From Mesaphorura yosii (lineage: Eukaryota > Arthropoda > Collembola > Poduromorpha > Tullbergiidae), in NCBI GenBank assembly GCA_009869945.1, contig WIXG01000229.1, positions 62,001-126,000 of the forward strand: a DNA stretch of 64,000 bases, given 5' to 3'. The notes below the pieces were generated by a model. The model had not been told where the DNA came from. It did not search any database and saw nothing but the letters and a program-made list of their open reading frames with translations. The position numbers were made by a program, and so were the translations under genes. Shown piece after piece: positions 48,389-59,829 of this stretch (position 1 is its first letter; each line of letters opens with the position of its first letter).

Positions 48389-50255
48389 CATGATTGCAAT
48401 CGCCTTAATTTCAGGCCCTTTCACGTTAAATTTATTCGCCACTCGAGGTGCTGTTGCTCGTCTCAGAGTGAAGTGAAGATATGAAGACCAGTTTCGATCC
48501 GAATTCTGGCTCCGAAAAGTTTGGTATTTATGCGAGTCCGGTCTTCAGCGTCGGCATCATCGGGAACCTCACTCGAGTAGATTGTTTTCTGGTGGAATAT
48601 TTCCAGACTATTGTGATTACGTCGAGGAATGCGTTGTCACCCTTTCTCAATCTTTGACATGCTGTTTTCGGAGCAGAGCAGGAAATGAAATCGTGGCGTA
48701 ATTGACAATTGGCAATTCAAACCGCCATAAATTCGACTGTAATTAATTGACTACGACTTTCATGCAATTTACGAGACTCTTGTGTCGTGTGTATTCTGAT
48801 GACGGCTTGCCAGTCTCGGCGCGGACTCTTGTCACGTCCTCGTTTCACGTGTTAATGACGTCGGGCATGCTTGTGCTTAAATACACAATGAAAGTAGATC
48901 AAATATCACATCACCATTCTAAAATAGTTTGGGAACTTTTGTCGGGAACGCGCGGTTCGTCCTCGCGCTTGAAATTTGAACTTTGTTAAATTTGACTACC
49001 TCGTTAAATTGTAATCGCTCGTGGCAAATTCCGTTATGTTAATTCCATGCTGCATGATTCACTACCAAAATGTTGCCGATTTTGACTGACATTGGCCGCT
49101 TTCACATTTGCTTTAGTCCACAATTCTAATTTTTAAGCCACTCCCGCGTAAAAAAAGACCTCAATTGGTTTTTTTCATGTATTTACTTTTACTTCTTTTT
49201 GTGATTGATGCTTTTGCTTCCATACAATCCACTCTTATCTCTTACGTATCTACTTTGTAATAATATATTTGTAATTTAATATAAATCTTATCTTGTATCT
49301 TGTATATAAACTTTCTTCTCTGATTTGTTCGTTCTTCCGTTCGCTCGTCTCTCGCACTCGAACCAAAACTCACGCTAACTTTACTTTACATTTACTTTAC
49401 GTGTATGGAACATGAATTACCTTTCTCACAAAATGATTTCAATCAGTCCAAATTAAACAACATACAAGAATCGAAAAAATGGCCATCGAACGTCGAAATG
49501 AAGCCATGAAAGGGAATTTACAAAATGGAGCCTGCGTCCAGCTTTAGCGTGTAGCAACAAAAAAAGCAACCATATGAGTACAAAATTACAGCAATTAACT
49601 AATTTAGAGAGAAACAGCACAACAACACGATTCACACGAGTTTCTTCTCTCTTTCACCTTTCTATTAGCAGTTAAGTTAATTAACTTTGTACAATTTACA
49701 ACTCTTGATTTCAAATTGGAATTCTTTGTGCGAGTTTGATTTACGACAGCATTTAGCTAAATGCTTGGTTTCGTATTTACAAAATACTTACGCGTACGGA
49801 ATCTGATTCAAAATAGTTTTTCCTTTGCTTACTTTGAAATGGAACCAACACATTCTAGTCTAACTTAAACTGCAATTAAGTTAGCCATTGCCTGCCATTT
49901 TCACACTTTTCTACGCTAAAACCCCTGATCGACCATTTATCACAAACAAAACACGTGACGTATCAGCTAAAATACTTTTTACAAAATGAGTAACAAGAAC
50001 TTTGTTCCAAATCAGCAAATCAGCTCAGAGCTAATCAGCAATCAGAATTAGTCACTTACAAAATGATGCCTACGCACTACGCAGCTTAACATGATTAATA
50101 TCTTACAAATTGCAAACTGCTTGCTACATAAGTTTTAAATGCAACCTGGCTTCGCTTTCCTTTTCCTTTGTAGCTGGTAAAAGTATTGATTACGCGCTAT
50201 TTAAATAATTAACTGATTTGGTACAGTTTAATAGGATTACAACGGCGGGCTTGCA
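48389..50255. other. Gap, probably including the FoxN1/4 3' UTR
   Basis: A/T-rich DNA between the ORF pair and the end of FoxN1/4, with only short motif-free ORFs. The part nearest 50457 is expected to be FoxN 3' UTR (minus strand); an ATTAAA-like signal on that strand occurs near 50229. Confidence 0.45.
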
Positions 50256-50281
50256 AAATTCACGACTTCAGTCGTGAATTT
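50256..50281. repeat. 26-bp near-perfect palindrome in the predicted FoxN 3' UTR
   Basis: AAATTCACGACT and AGTCGTGAATTT are exact 12-bp inverted arms separated by TC. It lies about 180 nt downstream of the FoxN1/4 stop on the minus strand, so as RNA it could form a tight hairpin. As DNA it could be a dimeric protein site. Confidence 0.7.
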
Positions 50282-50457
50282 GTGTTGTACTTAAAAATAT
50301 GAAAAGTCTAACTAATTAGGCTAGTTTACGTCTACGCTATATTTACACAGCAGAAATCTGATTCGGAGGTGGCGTGGCGTTGACGTGACAAGTATCGAAG
50401 AACCGATCAAGTATTGCATGCAGCTATCAGGAGTCTTCTGGCCAGTCAGGCGTCGTA

Positions 50458-53400
50458 CTACTTGACAGCCGGGGATGGTCGGCGGATAATCAGCGGGGTG
50501 TTTGTGGAGTTGTTGTAACTTATGCTGTACGTGTTGTGCGGGTTGAAGGCAAAGTTGCCCTGTACATTCTGAATCGCAAACTCCAAGTCATCTGCGGAGC
50601 GAACGGTAAGCTTCTGTTCGGCTGGTCGCTGTAACACAGAAAAAAGGCAATGTCCAATTAAAAACTTATTTATGAGCTTTAAGTTTTTGTGGAAATTTTA
50701 TATTGCACGATTGAGCAAAGTTATGAAGGAAACCCCGAACTAGGCTTACGTGGATTGAAGTTCGAATTTGAGATATTTTCGCTGAATTCACCTTGTCTCC
50801 GAGTGAGCCGAGCGAATCCGCGGAACCCTGACGAGATCGACGCGCCTGAAGCTGGGCGGGAGTCGCGGGACCAGAGAAATCCTCCTCGTCGTCCTCATCC
50901 GAGTTGCCCGTTCCGCTGTAGTCTCGCTTTAGTTCCCCACGTTCGATCAACTCCATGTTCTCTGTTGGGCAAGGGCAAAAAAGCCGTTAGAGTATTGAAG
51001 GTACTGATGTAAGCTTAATAGGAGCAGCTGCTTGATTGTTTCGTTAATTTCTTTACCTGGATCCGACATGGCCCTGCGGATGGAGAGCGGGTCCTTTCGC
51101 GACCACTTCTGAACCTCTTCGTCCATCTTGTGAATCTTGGCCGGGTTCAGCGCCCACAAGCACCCTTTCCTCGCACCGGGTCCCGTACCGTTTCCAGGCT
51201 TCTCAATCTTCTCAAAGCATTTGTTCAGACTCAAATTGTGCCGGACCGAATTCTTCCAGCCACTCGGAGCAGACTTAAAGTATGGAAAGTGATCACTGCG
51301 GAGAAACAAAAGGACGGAGACAATGAGCAAAATGAGGCCCGTGACGCAGCTGACAAAAAACGAAGGAATGCACTCATAGACTCACCACATGAATTTGTAA
51401 ATTTCCGAGACAGGTAAGCAACCAGTTTTGGAGTTTTTAAGTGACATCGCAATGAGGCAGGAGTACGAGAAGCCGGGTTTCGGGTAAATTTTGCCGTCGG
51501 TGTGTGGCTGGGGCTCGTGCTTCTGCTTCCTCTTCTTTGGCGGCGGTCCTTCGGGAATCGCCTCGGTCAGAATGAACTCTGGCTCGTCCATGTCGTATTC
51601 AGTCTCTCCGATTGGTGAAGGGCTTCGTGACCCAGTCTGCTCGGGCACAATCCAGGCGCCCGCAATCTGACCAGGTATAATGTCATTCTCGTCCTCCTCA
51701 TCTGTGGCTAGACAGTCGGGATCAGTCTCACTTCCAGAAGCACTTGACGCAACAGAACTGCTCACAGAGGCCGGGATTATGCTCGAAGGATCAACCTGCA
51801 AAAAAGAACACGTTAAATTAAACCAGTCATTAGTCATCTACCAAAATGTGCTTCGGAACTTGATCGCCCTTGAGAATGTCATTTAATCTGTGGTTTTCTA
51901 AATTAATGCGAAAGTTCAGTGCAAATTGACAGTCGGCGGTGACCTTTTTAACTTTTCGGACTTCTCTCTTCATCGCCTTCGCCAGGCGCTTAATTTTCTT
52001 CGCATGCACGAGTTTGTTTTTCCGCATTGTACGCTGCTGGTATTTCTTCATTCGCATTTCGGCGGTTGGTTCGATCGCGAAGGCGCGTGGGACGCAAATG
52101 TTTGTCCCTGTCTTCTTAGTTTTGAGGGTCACAGTGCCCATCGAAGCAAGAATCTTCTTCTCCTCGTCAGACTCCTCCTTGCAGTCGATGCCCTCATCTT
52201 CGTCGTCCTCGTCCAGATCGTCGAGCTCCGAGCCCGTTTTTCGCCCGTGGGTCGCTTCGTCCTTCCTCTCAGCACCGACCCACTTCAGCTCGCCGCCAAC
52301 CCAGAGAATGTGGCCCCGGTCTGCCATTTTCTGCACAATGTCTTGGGCCCGCATGCCCTCGAGCGCACGGAAAGTGCGGACGGGAGGAGGCGGCGGTGGC
52401 GAGTAGGCTTCGGCGATCTCGACCGGGTGCCCGAAAATCAGCTTCGGAGGTGGCTCGTCGTCTTCGTCTTCGTCCTCCGCGTCTTCGCCCTGCCCGTGAT
52501 CGTCTCTCGGCTCTTCTTTGACGAGTTGGGGCGGATTTCGCAACCGTTTTCGTTTGTTCTTCAGTCGCTTGAGCCGATTTTGTTTCGTACTGTTGGCGAT
52601 TATATCCGCAACTTGCGAAGTGTGATAAAGACGTGATGGTGGCTTAATTTGACGCCTACTTTTCGTCTCCATGTACGGAGATGAGGGCTGTGGCTCGTCT
52701 GGCGTGTCGTCCATTTCCATCTTCAATTGACGGAGGCTGCTGCTGCTGCCCTCGCTTGTGCTGGGTACGTCGTCTTCCATGACTTTAGTTTCCAATTATT
52801 TAATTGCGATTTGCAATTACAAACTCTAAATTCGCAACACCGAGTGGGCCACGCTTGTTTCTTTTCGCAATCGCAAAATGGCACAACTCATTCGTAATTC
52901 GTCCGTCCGTCCAATACAAACAGAAGCACAAAGATGAATGAAAGTGAGGAGTGGTCTGCCTGCCGTCTGCCTGAGAGCCTTGCCTAATTTTTTGCAACTG
53001 CGAACTGCAACACTTTTGTTCTTCGCAGGCAGAGCAATAGCCACGCCACGCGAACGCGAGGAACCCGGACAGGAACGAATTAGCTAGCGTCCAGCACCCG
53101 AACGCCGAAACAGTCTTTCGTCACGTCGTCCAAAATGAGACACAAATATCCGCAATCACAAAGTGCAATTGGGAATTAAATCACTGAACTGTACGCGGAA
53201 AACAGGGCCGACAGACGCAGCAGAAGAAAAATCAAATCAAGCTGCTCCTGTCCGACTTCACAAAATAAACGCTAAAGTCTCAAATCAACCCAAGTAGGCA
53301 GAAGACCCAAGCCGCAGCAGCAGCGCAGCGCTGCCGGACCGAAGCTTTGTTCTTTTGCATTGCGGCACTGCAAGCGAGATCGATAAGCATATTGCATATC

Positions 53401-55859
53401 GCAAAAGGTGGACCCTCGCCGAGCATGCTCGTGCTGCGTTGGGGGAGATTCCGTCACCTCACAGCGCCAGCCTCCCACCGCATCGCCTCGCCATCAACAA
53501 CACGGCCGTCCATGCCTTCGTGCATGCTTTGGTTTGCTGTGTGCTTTGAAGCAGGGTTAAAAAAACACGGGCAGGGGTGTCCAATCAGAATCGAGCCAGT
53601 AGAAGACCGAACAACGCATTTCTTTATGCCGTGCATGAATGGGCTTTGTGAATACACGGAGCGAAGGGGAATCGTTTTCATGGGGAAGGGATGTCCAAAC
53701 CATTTCTAGTTCCAGCCACAGCCACGGCACGGTGTAGAAAAGCGTACGAGACTCTATACTTACGTACGGCAGAGCTCAATGAACGGATCAAGGGTACAAG
53801 AGCTATAAAAAAACAGCCCCAGACAAGAGACGCATAAAACCAAGAAAAGAAAATGAAGAAAACAAGACTTGCTTTGGGCTTTTGCTGTGCTAAATGCTAA
53901 TTTCGTCTTGAGACACAAAGAAAATTCATATTTGCCAATGCCAAGCTAAAATTCGCAATTCGCCCACACACGTCTGTTTGTCATTAATTAATTTTAACAT
54001 TTTAACTGCGGAGTACGTCATACTAAGCCAGCGAACTGAGGGAACGAAGAGTGCGTGAATGCGAAGAGGATGGACTCGGAACGGAAATGGTTTTTGGTTT
54101 CTTACGGCCCCGCCAGGCCAGATGTTATTCGGCTATCCGGCTTTCGCTTCTATTTTTAATTCTTAATTGGGATGAAATTTCCAGCCAAGACAAGCCAAAG
54201 CCAAGAAGGTACAAGAAATTGACACGCAATGAAAAGGAAACTGGAAATTGCGACAGGAATGAATGAGCGGATAAATGATTGGCTGGATTCGGCTATTAAT
54301 AGACCGAAGACTCAATCGAGAATTGAGACAGAGATGAGATAAGGCAGGTAAGCGATAGGCTAACACGGATCTTCCGGTGCGGTACGGTGCACGTGAACAA
54401 AATCGAAAACAAGCCGAGAACTAATTCAATGACGAAAAACATAACCTGATATGTGTATGCGATAGCAATTTGGATAATTGAGCGGACGGAGAAGAAGAGA
54501 GAATGACTGATAAGCAAATGCGAGAATTGCGAGAAGCTTCACGAATTCAAAATTCTCGGTTCTTGAAAATTGAAATTGAGTCGAATTTCGAATACCTAAC
54601 GGACAAAGGAAGTGCAATGGCAATACGCAAAGGCAACGGCAGAAGGCCGAGACACCTGCAATTGCAATTAAAGTCCACCTGCCCGACCGACGATGGCCGA
54701 TGCAGCAGTGATGTTTTCATTTTCAACATCCGCCAACTGCCAACTGTTGGCCAGCCGAAATGCAAATTAAACCCCGTGCTTGCTTGCAATTTCAGTGCAA
54801 TTTTGAGAGCGTTAATGAACAAAGCAAAAGCATCGGAGTGCCACAAACCTGCCATGCGACTTGGCTTGACGCTTGACCTCGTGGCACCGTCTTGTCGGAG
54901 TCTTTGTCTTTAAGGCTCAAACGAGGCAAAGGCGCAAATGCAAAGGGACGAAGGGAAATGTGTCACTGTCACTAAAGATGGAAGACCAAGGCAAAAAAGA
55001 CAAAGGTCCCTTCCTTTCTTTTCTGTTGACAACAAAGTCAAAGCCATAGGCTATTTGGGTTTCGGGTCGGGCCTGACTGACTGACTGAAAAAGGTCATGA
55101 TTTATTTTTATGATGCCAATGGTTTGGTTAGTGAAATGTTCCCAATTCTAATCGTAATCGGCAATTGGCAACAATAAAAACTAAAATTATCGGCAGCGGT
55201 CTATTTTTATACGCATAGGTCTGCTTTCAAGAAAATGTGCGTCGTGCGCCCTTTGACGAGAATTTTGAAAGGGTGAAGGGGATGAATTCAATGAATGAAA
55301 ATCTTTGCCTTATCTCTTTAACATGACATCAACAACGAGCAGCCAAGCACATGTTCACCGCGCTGCCGAGCACGAAGAAGATGAAGATGACATTCTCAAG
55401 AGCGCGGAGTAAATAAATGTACATATGAATTGAAATCTTGTTTCTTACCAGAATGCCAAAGTTGTCTTCAAAGTTGAGTCCGTTCATCAGATTAGATTGC
55501 ATTTTCCATGACTCGTTGTGTCCTCCTCCTGCCGAAGCCCCTTTTGCTCCTCCGCCCTGGCTCCGGTGGTGGCCGTGGTTCCCTCCGTTGCCGTTGCTGT
55601 CCAGCGCCGCAAACGGGTTTTTGTTGCCCGGCGTGAACGCGGCGGCTGCGATGCTCCCAAGGCCCAGACTCAGTCCGTACGGATCCAGCAGGCGTTCCCC
55701 TGTCCCGTCCAGAAACGCAAACTCGTCGAATCCGTCTTCGGCGAGGAGCGGCGTGTTGGCCAAATCAGTCATGAAGTCCGTCCCAGATTTCAGGTCACAT
55801 TCAAACAGTTCCTGGATCGAAGCTTCCAGTTCCGAACCGCAGCTGTACATCAAATCCAT
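50458..55859 (-). CDS. FoxN1/4: Forkhead transcription factor, FoxN1/4 group
   Basis: Minus-strand exons 55859-55449, 51795-51386, 51295-51057, 50961-50792 and 50628-50458 join in phases 0, 2, 1 and 0, giving 466 aa. The forkhead (winged-helix) DNA-binding domain spans about residues 240-330: [20 protein letters not shown], split across exons into the recognition helix [19 protein letters not shown], then [19 protein letters not shown]. The LKNSKTGxLPVSEIY and [12 protein letters not shown] signatures mark the FoxN1/4 subgroup (jumeau in Drosophila), nuclear regulators of development. The acidic N-terminus ([20 protein letters not shown]) resembles the family's. The region after the forkhead is acidic and Ser-rich, then a short tail ending in RRPSPAVK. 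At 466 aa it is shorter than jumeau. The 3.65-kb first intron contains another gene on the same strand. Orthology group is secure; the exact name is inferred. Confidence 0.93.
51830..52780 (-). CDS. Single-exon gene inside FoxN1/4 intron 1: charged, probably nuclear protein
   Basis: ATG 52780-52778 to TAA 51832-51830, no intron, 316 aa. It lies in the first intron of FoxN1/4 on the same strand. The N-terminus is Ser/acidic ([19 protein letters not shown]). A first basic cluster ([19 protein letters not shown]) resembles a nuclear localisation signal. Long acidic runs ([28 protein letters not shown]) and a Pro run follow. A less biased segment ([20 protein letters not shown]) may be a small folded unit, and a second long basic helix ([19 protein letters not shown]) precedes the C-terminal [18 protein letters not shown] do not recognise the family; a chromatin or nucleolar role would fit the composition. 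The stop codon is 34 nt upstream of FoxN exon 2, leaving no room for a separate 3' end, so its mRNA must run into FoxN exons. Confidence 0.75.
   Translation of the reverse strand: MEDDVPSTSEGSSSSLRQLKMEMDDTPDEPQPSSPYMETKSRRQIKPPSRLYHTSQVADIIANSTKQNRLKRLKNKRKRLRNPPQLVKEEPRDDHGQGEDAEDEDEDDEPPPKLIFGHPVEIAEAYSPPPPPPVRTFRALEGMRAQDIVQKMADRGHILWVGGELKWVGAERKDEATHGRKTGSELDDLDEDDEDEGIDCKEESDEEKKILASMGTVTLKTKKTGTNICVPRAFAIEPTAEMRMKKYQQRTMRKNKLVHAKKIKRLAKAMKREVRKVKKVTADCQFALNFRINLENHRLNDILKGDQVPKHILVDD
52781..55448. other. Remainder of FoxN1/4 intron 1
   Basis: Upstream of the nested gene this should hold its promoter. ORFs at 53347-53709 (+) and 54503-54913 (+) have no motifs or splice context and are judged chance. 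Nothing else is recognised. Confidence 0.5.
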
Positions 55860-56540
55860 CTTGGTTCTTCACTGCAGGCTGAAGTATTGCTTAATTGTGC
55901 GTGGAGTGGCCGTGGCGCTGATTCATACAAAAGATGAAGTCGATGAAGTGAAGTTAGAAGTGCAGACGAAGACGACGGTGTTTGGTGAAGATTGAAGAAA
56001 CTGGGGCTAGGCCGCTTTGAAGTGGATCTGGATGGGGCTTGGCTTATCAGTGATTCCGATGATGAATGGTGATCAGCATTGGTTCGGGTGCGGCGAGGAG
56101 TTGAAATCTTAGAAGAGAGACAGCGACAGGAGAGAAACGGAGGGAGCAACTAACTGAAGAATTGTCGTTGTCGACTTCATTCTAAATACAGGCACAAGAC
56201 AAAGACAAAAATAGAACAAAGGCCAAAGGCAGCAATTAATTAACTGGTCACTGATTAGCTTAGTAAATTTATGGCATGGATCACTGACTTGACTAACTTG
56301 GCGCGGACTGATTCATTGACCGAAGAAGAAGAAAGGAACACCTCAACAACTGATAAGCAGTAAAGAACTGCCGTTATTTACTGATAAGTTAATCTGCATA
56401 AACCTAATCTAATCTGACTATTCTTATTCTTATGCGTGCGTGTTGCGAATATTTGTTTACATTCAGCGCATTCATTCAATCGTCTTCGCCTGGCCTCTTC
56501 GTGTTTGTTGACGAGATCTCGTACGCGTATCTCAATCTGA

Positions 56541-56592
56541 GTGCATCTTGCATCTGCATCTTGCATCTGCATTCTGCATCTTGCACTTGCTG
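56541..56592. repeat. Imperfect tandem GCATCT(T) repeat
   Basis: About eight copies of GCATCT or GCATCTT with slippage variants, read on the minus strand as AGATGC/CAGATGC. A degenerate microsatellite. Confidence 0.6.
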
Positions 56593-57187
56593 CATTCATT
56601 TTGAAGGTCCACAGCCAAGCCACAGCGCAGCGTAGCAAAAAAGTCAAGTCGGTCGAAGGATGAAATGAGGAACCCGACCGAGGCAGCCACACTGCACTTC
56701 ATCGACTGCATTCGAATAACACGTCCGTCCGTGCAGCTATGCGCCTCACTCCTGCCAGCCTGCGCTCGTAGTATGCGTACGCTCGTATTTACTATTTTTT
56801 TCCTCCTGTTTAGGCGGGAGAGCCTTCGCTCCCGATCTGCGCCCGATAAACACGCGAATCGAACCCCAAACTAGGCCCAAGCACTTTAGCAGACCGATTT
56901 GCACGCAAACCCCGTCGAAATCGGGCGAACGAGCGCCGAAAGAGCCGCCAATGAAACCAGTGAGTGCTTCTATGCCCTGTGTGGCTCGGGCTGTCTTTGG
57001 AGCCCGTTTCCCCCGGAAAATGCCCCCGGCACCCCGAAAAGCGAGTCGCACATGGCGAGGAGGACTTACCAGCGATTTAATTCCGGGGCGGTGGGTCGTC
57101 TGGTGCAGGAGCCTGTTCACTGATCACAATTCACTGATTAACTGCCGTACCACCGCGCCGAGTCTTCGTTACAGGCAAAGCTAAGAC

Positions 57188-57205
57188 CGTGTGTATATAC
57201 ACACG
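57188..57205. repeat. 18-bp perfect palindrome CGTGTGTAT/ATACACACG
   Basis: A perfect dyad with no spacer, about 1.3 kb upstream of the FoxN1/4 start codon and embedded in TATATA-like sequence. It could be a simple-repeat by-product or a regulatory dyad. Confidence 0.5.
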
Positions 57206-59659
57206 TATAAAGAATCCAGTGCTCAGTGTTTATGTATACACGGCAGGCGAAGAGAAGAGCGAGACACAGGCAAGACACCGGGCGGGCGGGCTGCTGCTTG
57301 CTGCTCGGTTGCAGAGTTAACGACGACTCTGGTCTGGCGAGGATGGAATTGAGGAGAGAGACGAGAGAGGGGAGACCAGAGTCCGTATCGCAACTCGGCA
57401 CTAGATCAACACGGCCAAGCCAAACAGTGTACTACTACTCTGCTGCTCGTATCGAACAAAGGAAAAAACAACTCACAGCAGAACGGAGATGTACAGCCAG
57501 AGGACGATAGTGCGATGCACTTCAGCATATTCGTGCCTGTTTGCGTGCTTTACGTGTTACGGCCTGCAGCGTAGCAGAACCGCTTTTCGCCATGATTGGC
57601 TGCTTTAAGCTTGGCTCTCCTGTCTCGAGTTCCTTGCCTTTGCTTTTACGCCTTGCTTTGCTCGTTTTTCGTTTCTCGCTTTTCGCTCGGCTCGCGTTAC
57701 GTTAATCGCTAACGCTAATTTTCTTCGCTATTAACTCCAACCAATGGCCCATCCGCTCCGTATGGCTCCGGCCACCACTTTCCGGCGCGACGGGGGCATA
57801 TTTTTTCAAAATTTTGCGGGCACCGCGAGCCCGGCCAAATGTGCCCCGAAGTCGGGAGCCAGCCGGCTGAATTCCAGTGAAATTCCGTTCCAGAAGCAGA
57901 AACCCAGCGTTGCTGGGTGCTTGGGCATGACTCACAGCATTTTTCGGTGTGGGCTGTCGATTTTGCATACCTGCTCGCGAATTTGGTCGGTGTGGAAATT
58001 GCGGATTGCAAATTTCAGGCTCCAGCCAGTCGCAGTCGCTGCATCTTTAAATAGGCTCTGTCTTGTGGCTCACTGCGCTGCGCTCGCAATTGTGAGATCC
58101 TCATAAATAAACTCTCGGTTCATCATTCTCTCGGTTGTTGTTATCGTCGAGTCGAGTACAGCCAGCGTAGTGAATGTGATTTGAAGGACAAAGGATTTCG
58201 GAAGAGTTCAAGGCAGGACAAAACACGTACGGCTGGCTCGGTAAAAGAAGCGGTGGCCGGCCGGGGGAGGTCGGGTGCTCTCATTGGCCAATGCCTGTTC
58301 TGCTTTGCTTGCAGGCAGGCAGGCAAGGATTTCTTTGTTCACCGCATCTACCATCAAGCGTCTTTTGCACGGGCTTAAACTTGGGCTAAGCTGAAGCATG
58401 AATTTATGTGCTTCGCAAAAGGTGAGATCGAGCCCAAATGGAAAAGTACCGGCTTTGTTCACAGTTTTACGTGAAATTAGACAAATCAGAAGTGGAATTT
58501 GCAAATTTTGTACTGCAGCAAGCAATTTTCATTGGCTGAATTGGCGAATAGTAAATTCTTCGACCCAATGTCAAGGTGAACTGGTCACTTGTACTCAAGT
58601 CGCTGCAGCAAAACCAGAAATATGTTTCCGGTTAGCCGCTTTTTCTGCTTGCATTCGCACAGGTTGTTCGATGTTGGTTAATTGCCAGCTGCACTGATTA
58701 TTTGTGCTTTTGTACTATTTTAATGCCACATGCCACATGCATTCACACGTTTGGTCGTGCCGTTCCGCATCCTCATCCTCATCTGCTCTCAGCTGAACTG
58801 AATGAGTACAAGAAATCAATTCATGAAGGACAAGGCCGTGGCCGATCGACGAGAAGAAGCCGACCTTTGCTTGGCTTGGCCTGCATCTTTATTTCTGTGG
58901 TGTAGCCAGCCGCATCAGGCAACAAATCGTAAACAAAAAATTTTAAAGCGAAAGTTAAAGTTCAGTGTCATGTGAAGCAACTCGCCAACTTCAACTTGGC
59001 CTGATGCATTACAAGATTTGATTGCAGATTATGAGTAGGAATCAAGAAGAGGAAGGAATTCACAATTTGCTGCAGGCAGGAAGTGAACCAAGTTGGCATA
59101 AGGAAGCAATTGGCAATTTAGTGCGCTAACTGCTAATTAGAATGTGAGTGTGGTTTGGATTACAGTTGATTGCAATTATTAACAAGCAACAAGTTTATTG
59201 CGTGATCGCGACATTCAAGAATTCAAGTGCAAGTTATTTCCGATTAGCAAATCGCTGACCAATTTGCGAATTTGCCATTCAAACCCAAATTAGTGTTGAA
59301 TTAGTTAACAACACTTTTCCATTTGCGTCCGCTCGTTCGCTGAGTGTCTTTGCTCTTGAGCAGTTAATGGTGAATATTTCAGTTAATCGAATTTTTCATT
59401 ATTGATTGTTCAACTGCTAATTGCGCCCGCCTGCGACGACCGATGACCCCAAAATTCAATTTCGGCTAATTGGATTGGATTACTTTATTGGTTTTGCGAA
59501 TCAGAAAGAAGAAAATTGAAAATTGGATACACAATTCGCAACAACCAGCCAAATTCGACAATTATTGCTGTAAAACAAAAAGATTAGCATAATTAACAAG
59601 ATTATTGCGGACCGGCGATCGAAAATCAATTAACAGGTAATGAATCCCCTGATTTTTTG

Positions 59660-59761
59660 TATAAATACTGCTTGAAAATGAGGCCACTCGAGCCATTCAG
59701 CTGTGGTACAACGATGAATTCGCACAAAATGCTAAAAAAAACTGCAATCATCGACAAATTC
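59660..59761 (+). promoter_or_regulatory. Candidate promoter and first coding exon antisense to aminoacylase-1 (weak)
   Basis: TATAAATA at 59660-59667 is followed by an initiator-like CATTCAG (TCAG at 59697-59700), an ATG at 59713 in ACGATGAA context and 16 codons (MNSHKMLKKTAIIDKF) ending at a GTGAGT donor at 59762. The order promoter, initiator, start and donor is right, although the TATA to initiator spacing is slightly long. No second exon was found. Confidence 0.25.
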
Positions 59762-59785
59762 GTGAGTCAGATGTCAAAGCTCATT

Positions 59786-59791
59786 TTTATT
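59786..59791 (-). terminator. Poly(A) signal of the first aminoacylase-1 gene
   Basis: AATAAA on the minus strand, 39 nt beyond the stop codon at 59830-59832. Confidence 0.6.
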
Positions 59792-59829
59792 GCAATCTCA
59801 GTCAAGTCAAGGCATGCTAATTTGGAGAA

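Larger units (their letters stand above)
55860..59659. other. Gap between FoxN1/4 and aminoacylase-1
   Basis: Includes the FoxN1/4 promoter and 5' UTR (minus). Contains an imperfect GCATCT repeat (56541-56592) and an 18-bp palindrome (57188-57205). GC-rich patches at about 56800-57100 and 57740-57960 carry ORFs on both strands, the longest being an ATG-started 120-codon frame at 57744-58106 (+). None has a recognisable motif or exon boundaries, so no gene is called. Confidence 0.45.

Noticed and set aside
47807..48442. 211-codon ORF on the minus strand
   Set aside because: It is the reverse-frame shadow of the plus-strand ORF at 47441-48388, which has the more protein-like composition and a plausible start.
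53347..53709. 120-codon ORF (+) upstream of the nested FoxN-intron gene
   Set aside because: No ATG-led conserved motif, no splice or promoter context; overlapping ORFs on both strands show that the local GC content favours open frames.
57744..58106. ATG-started 120-codon ORF in a GC-rich patch
   Set aside because: The opposite strand is equally open and there are no exon boundaries or family motifs.
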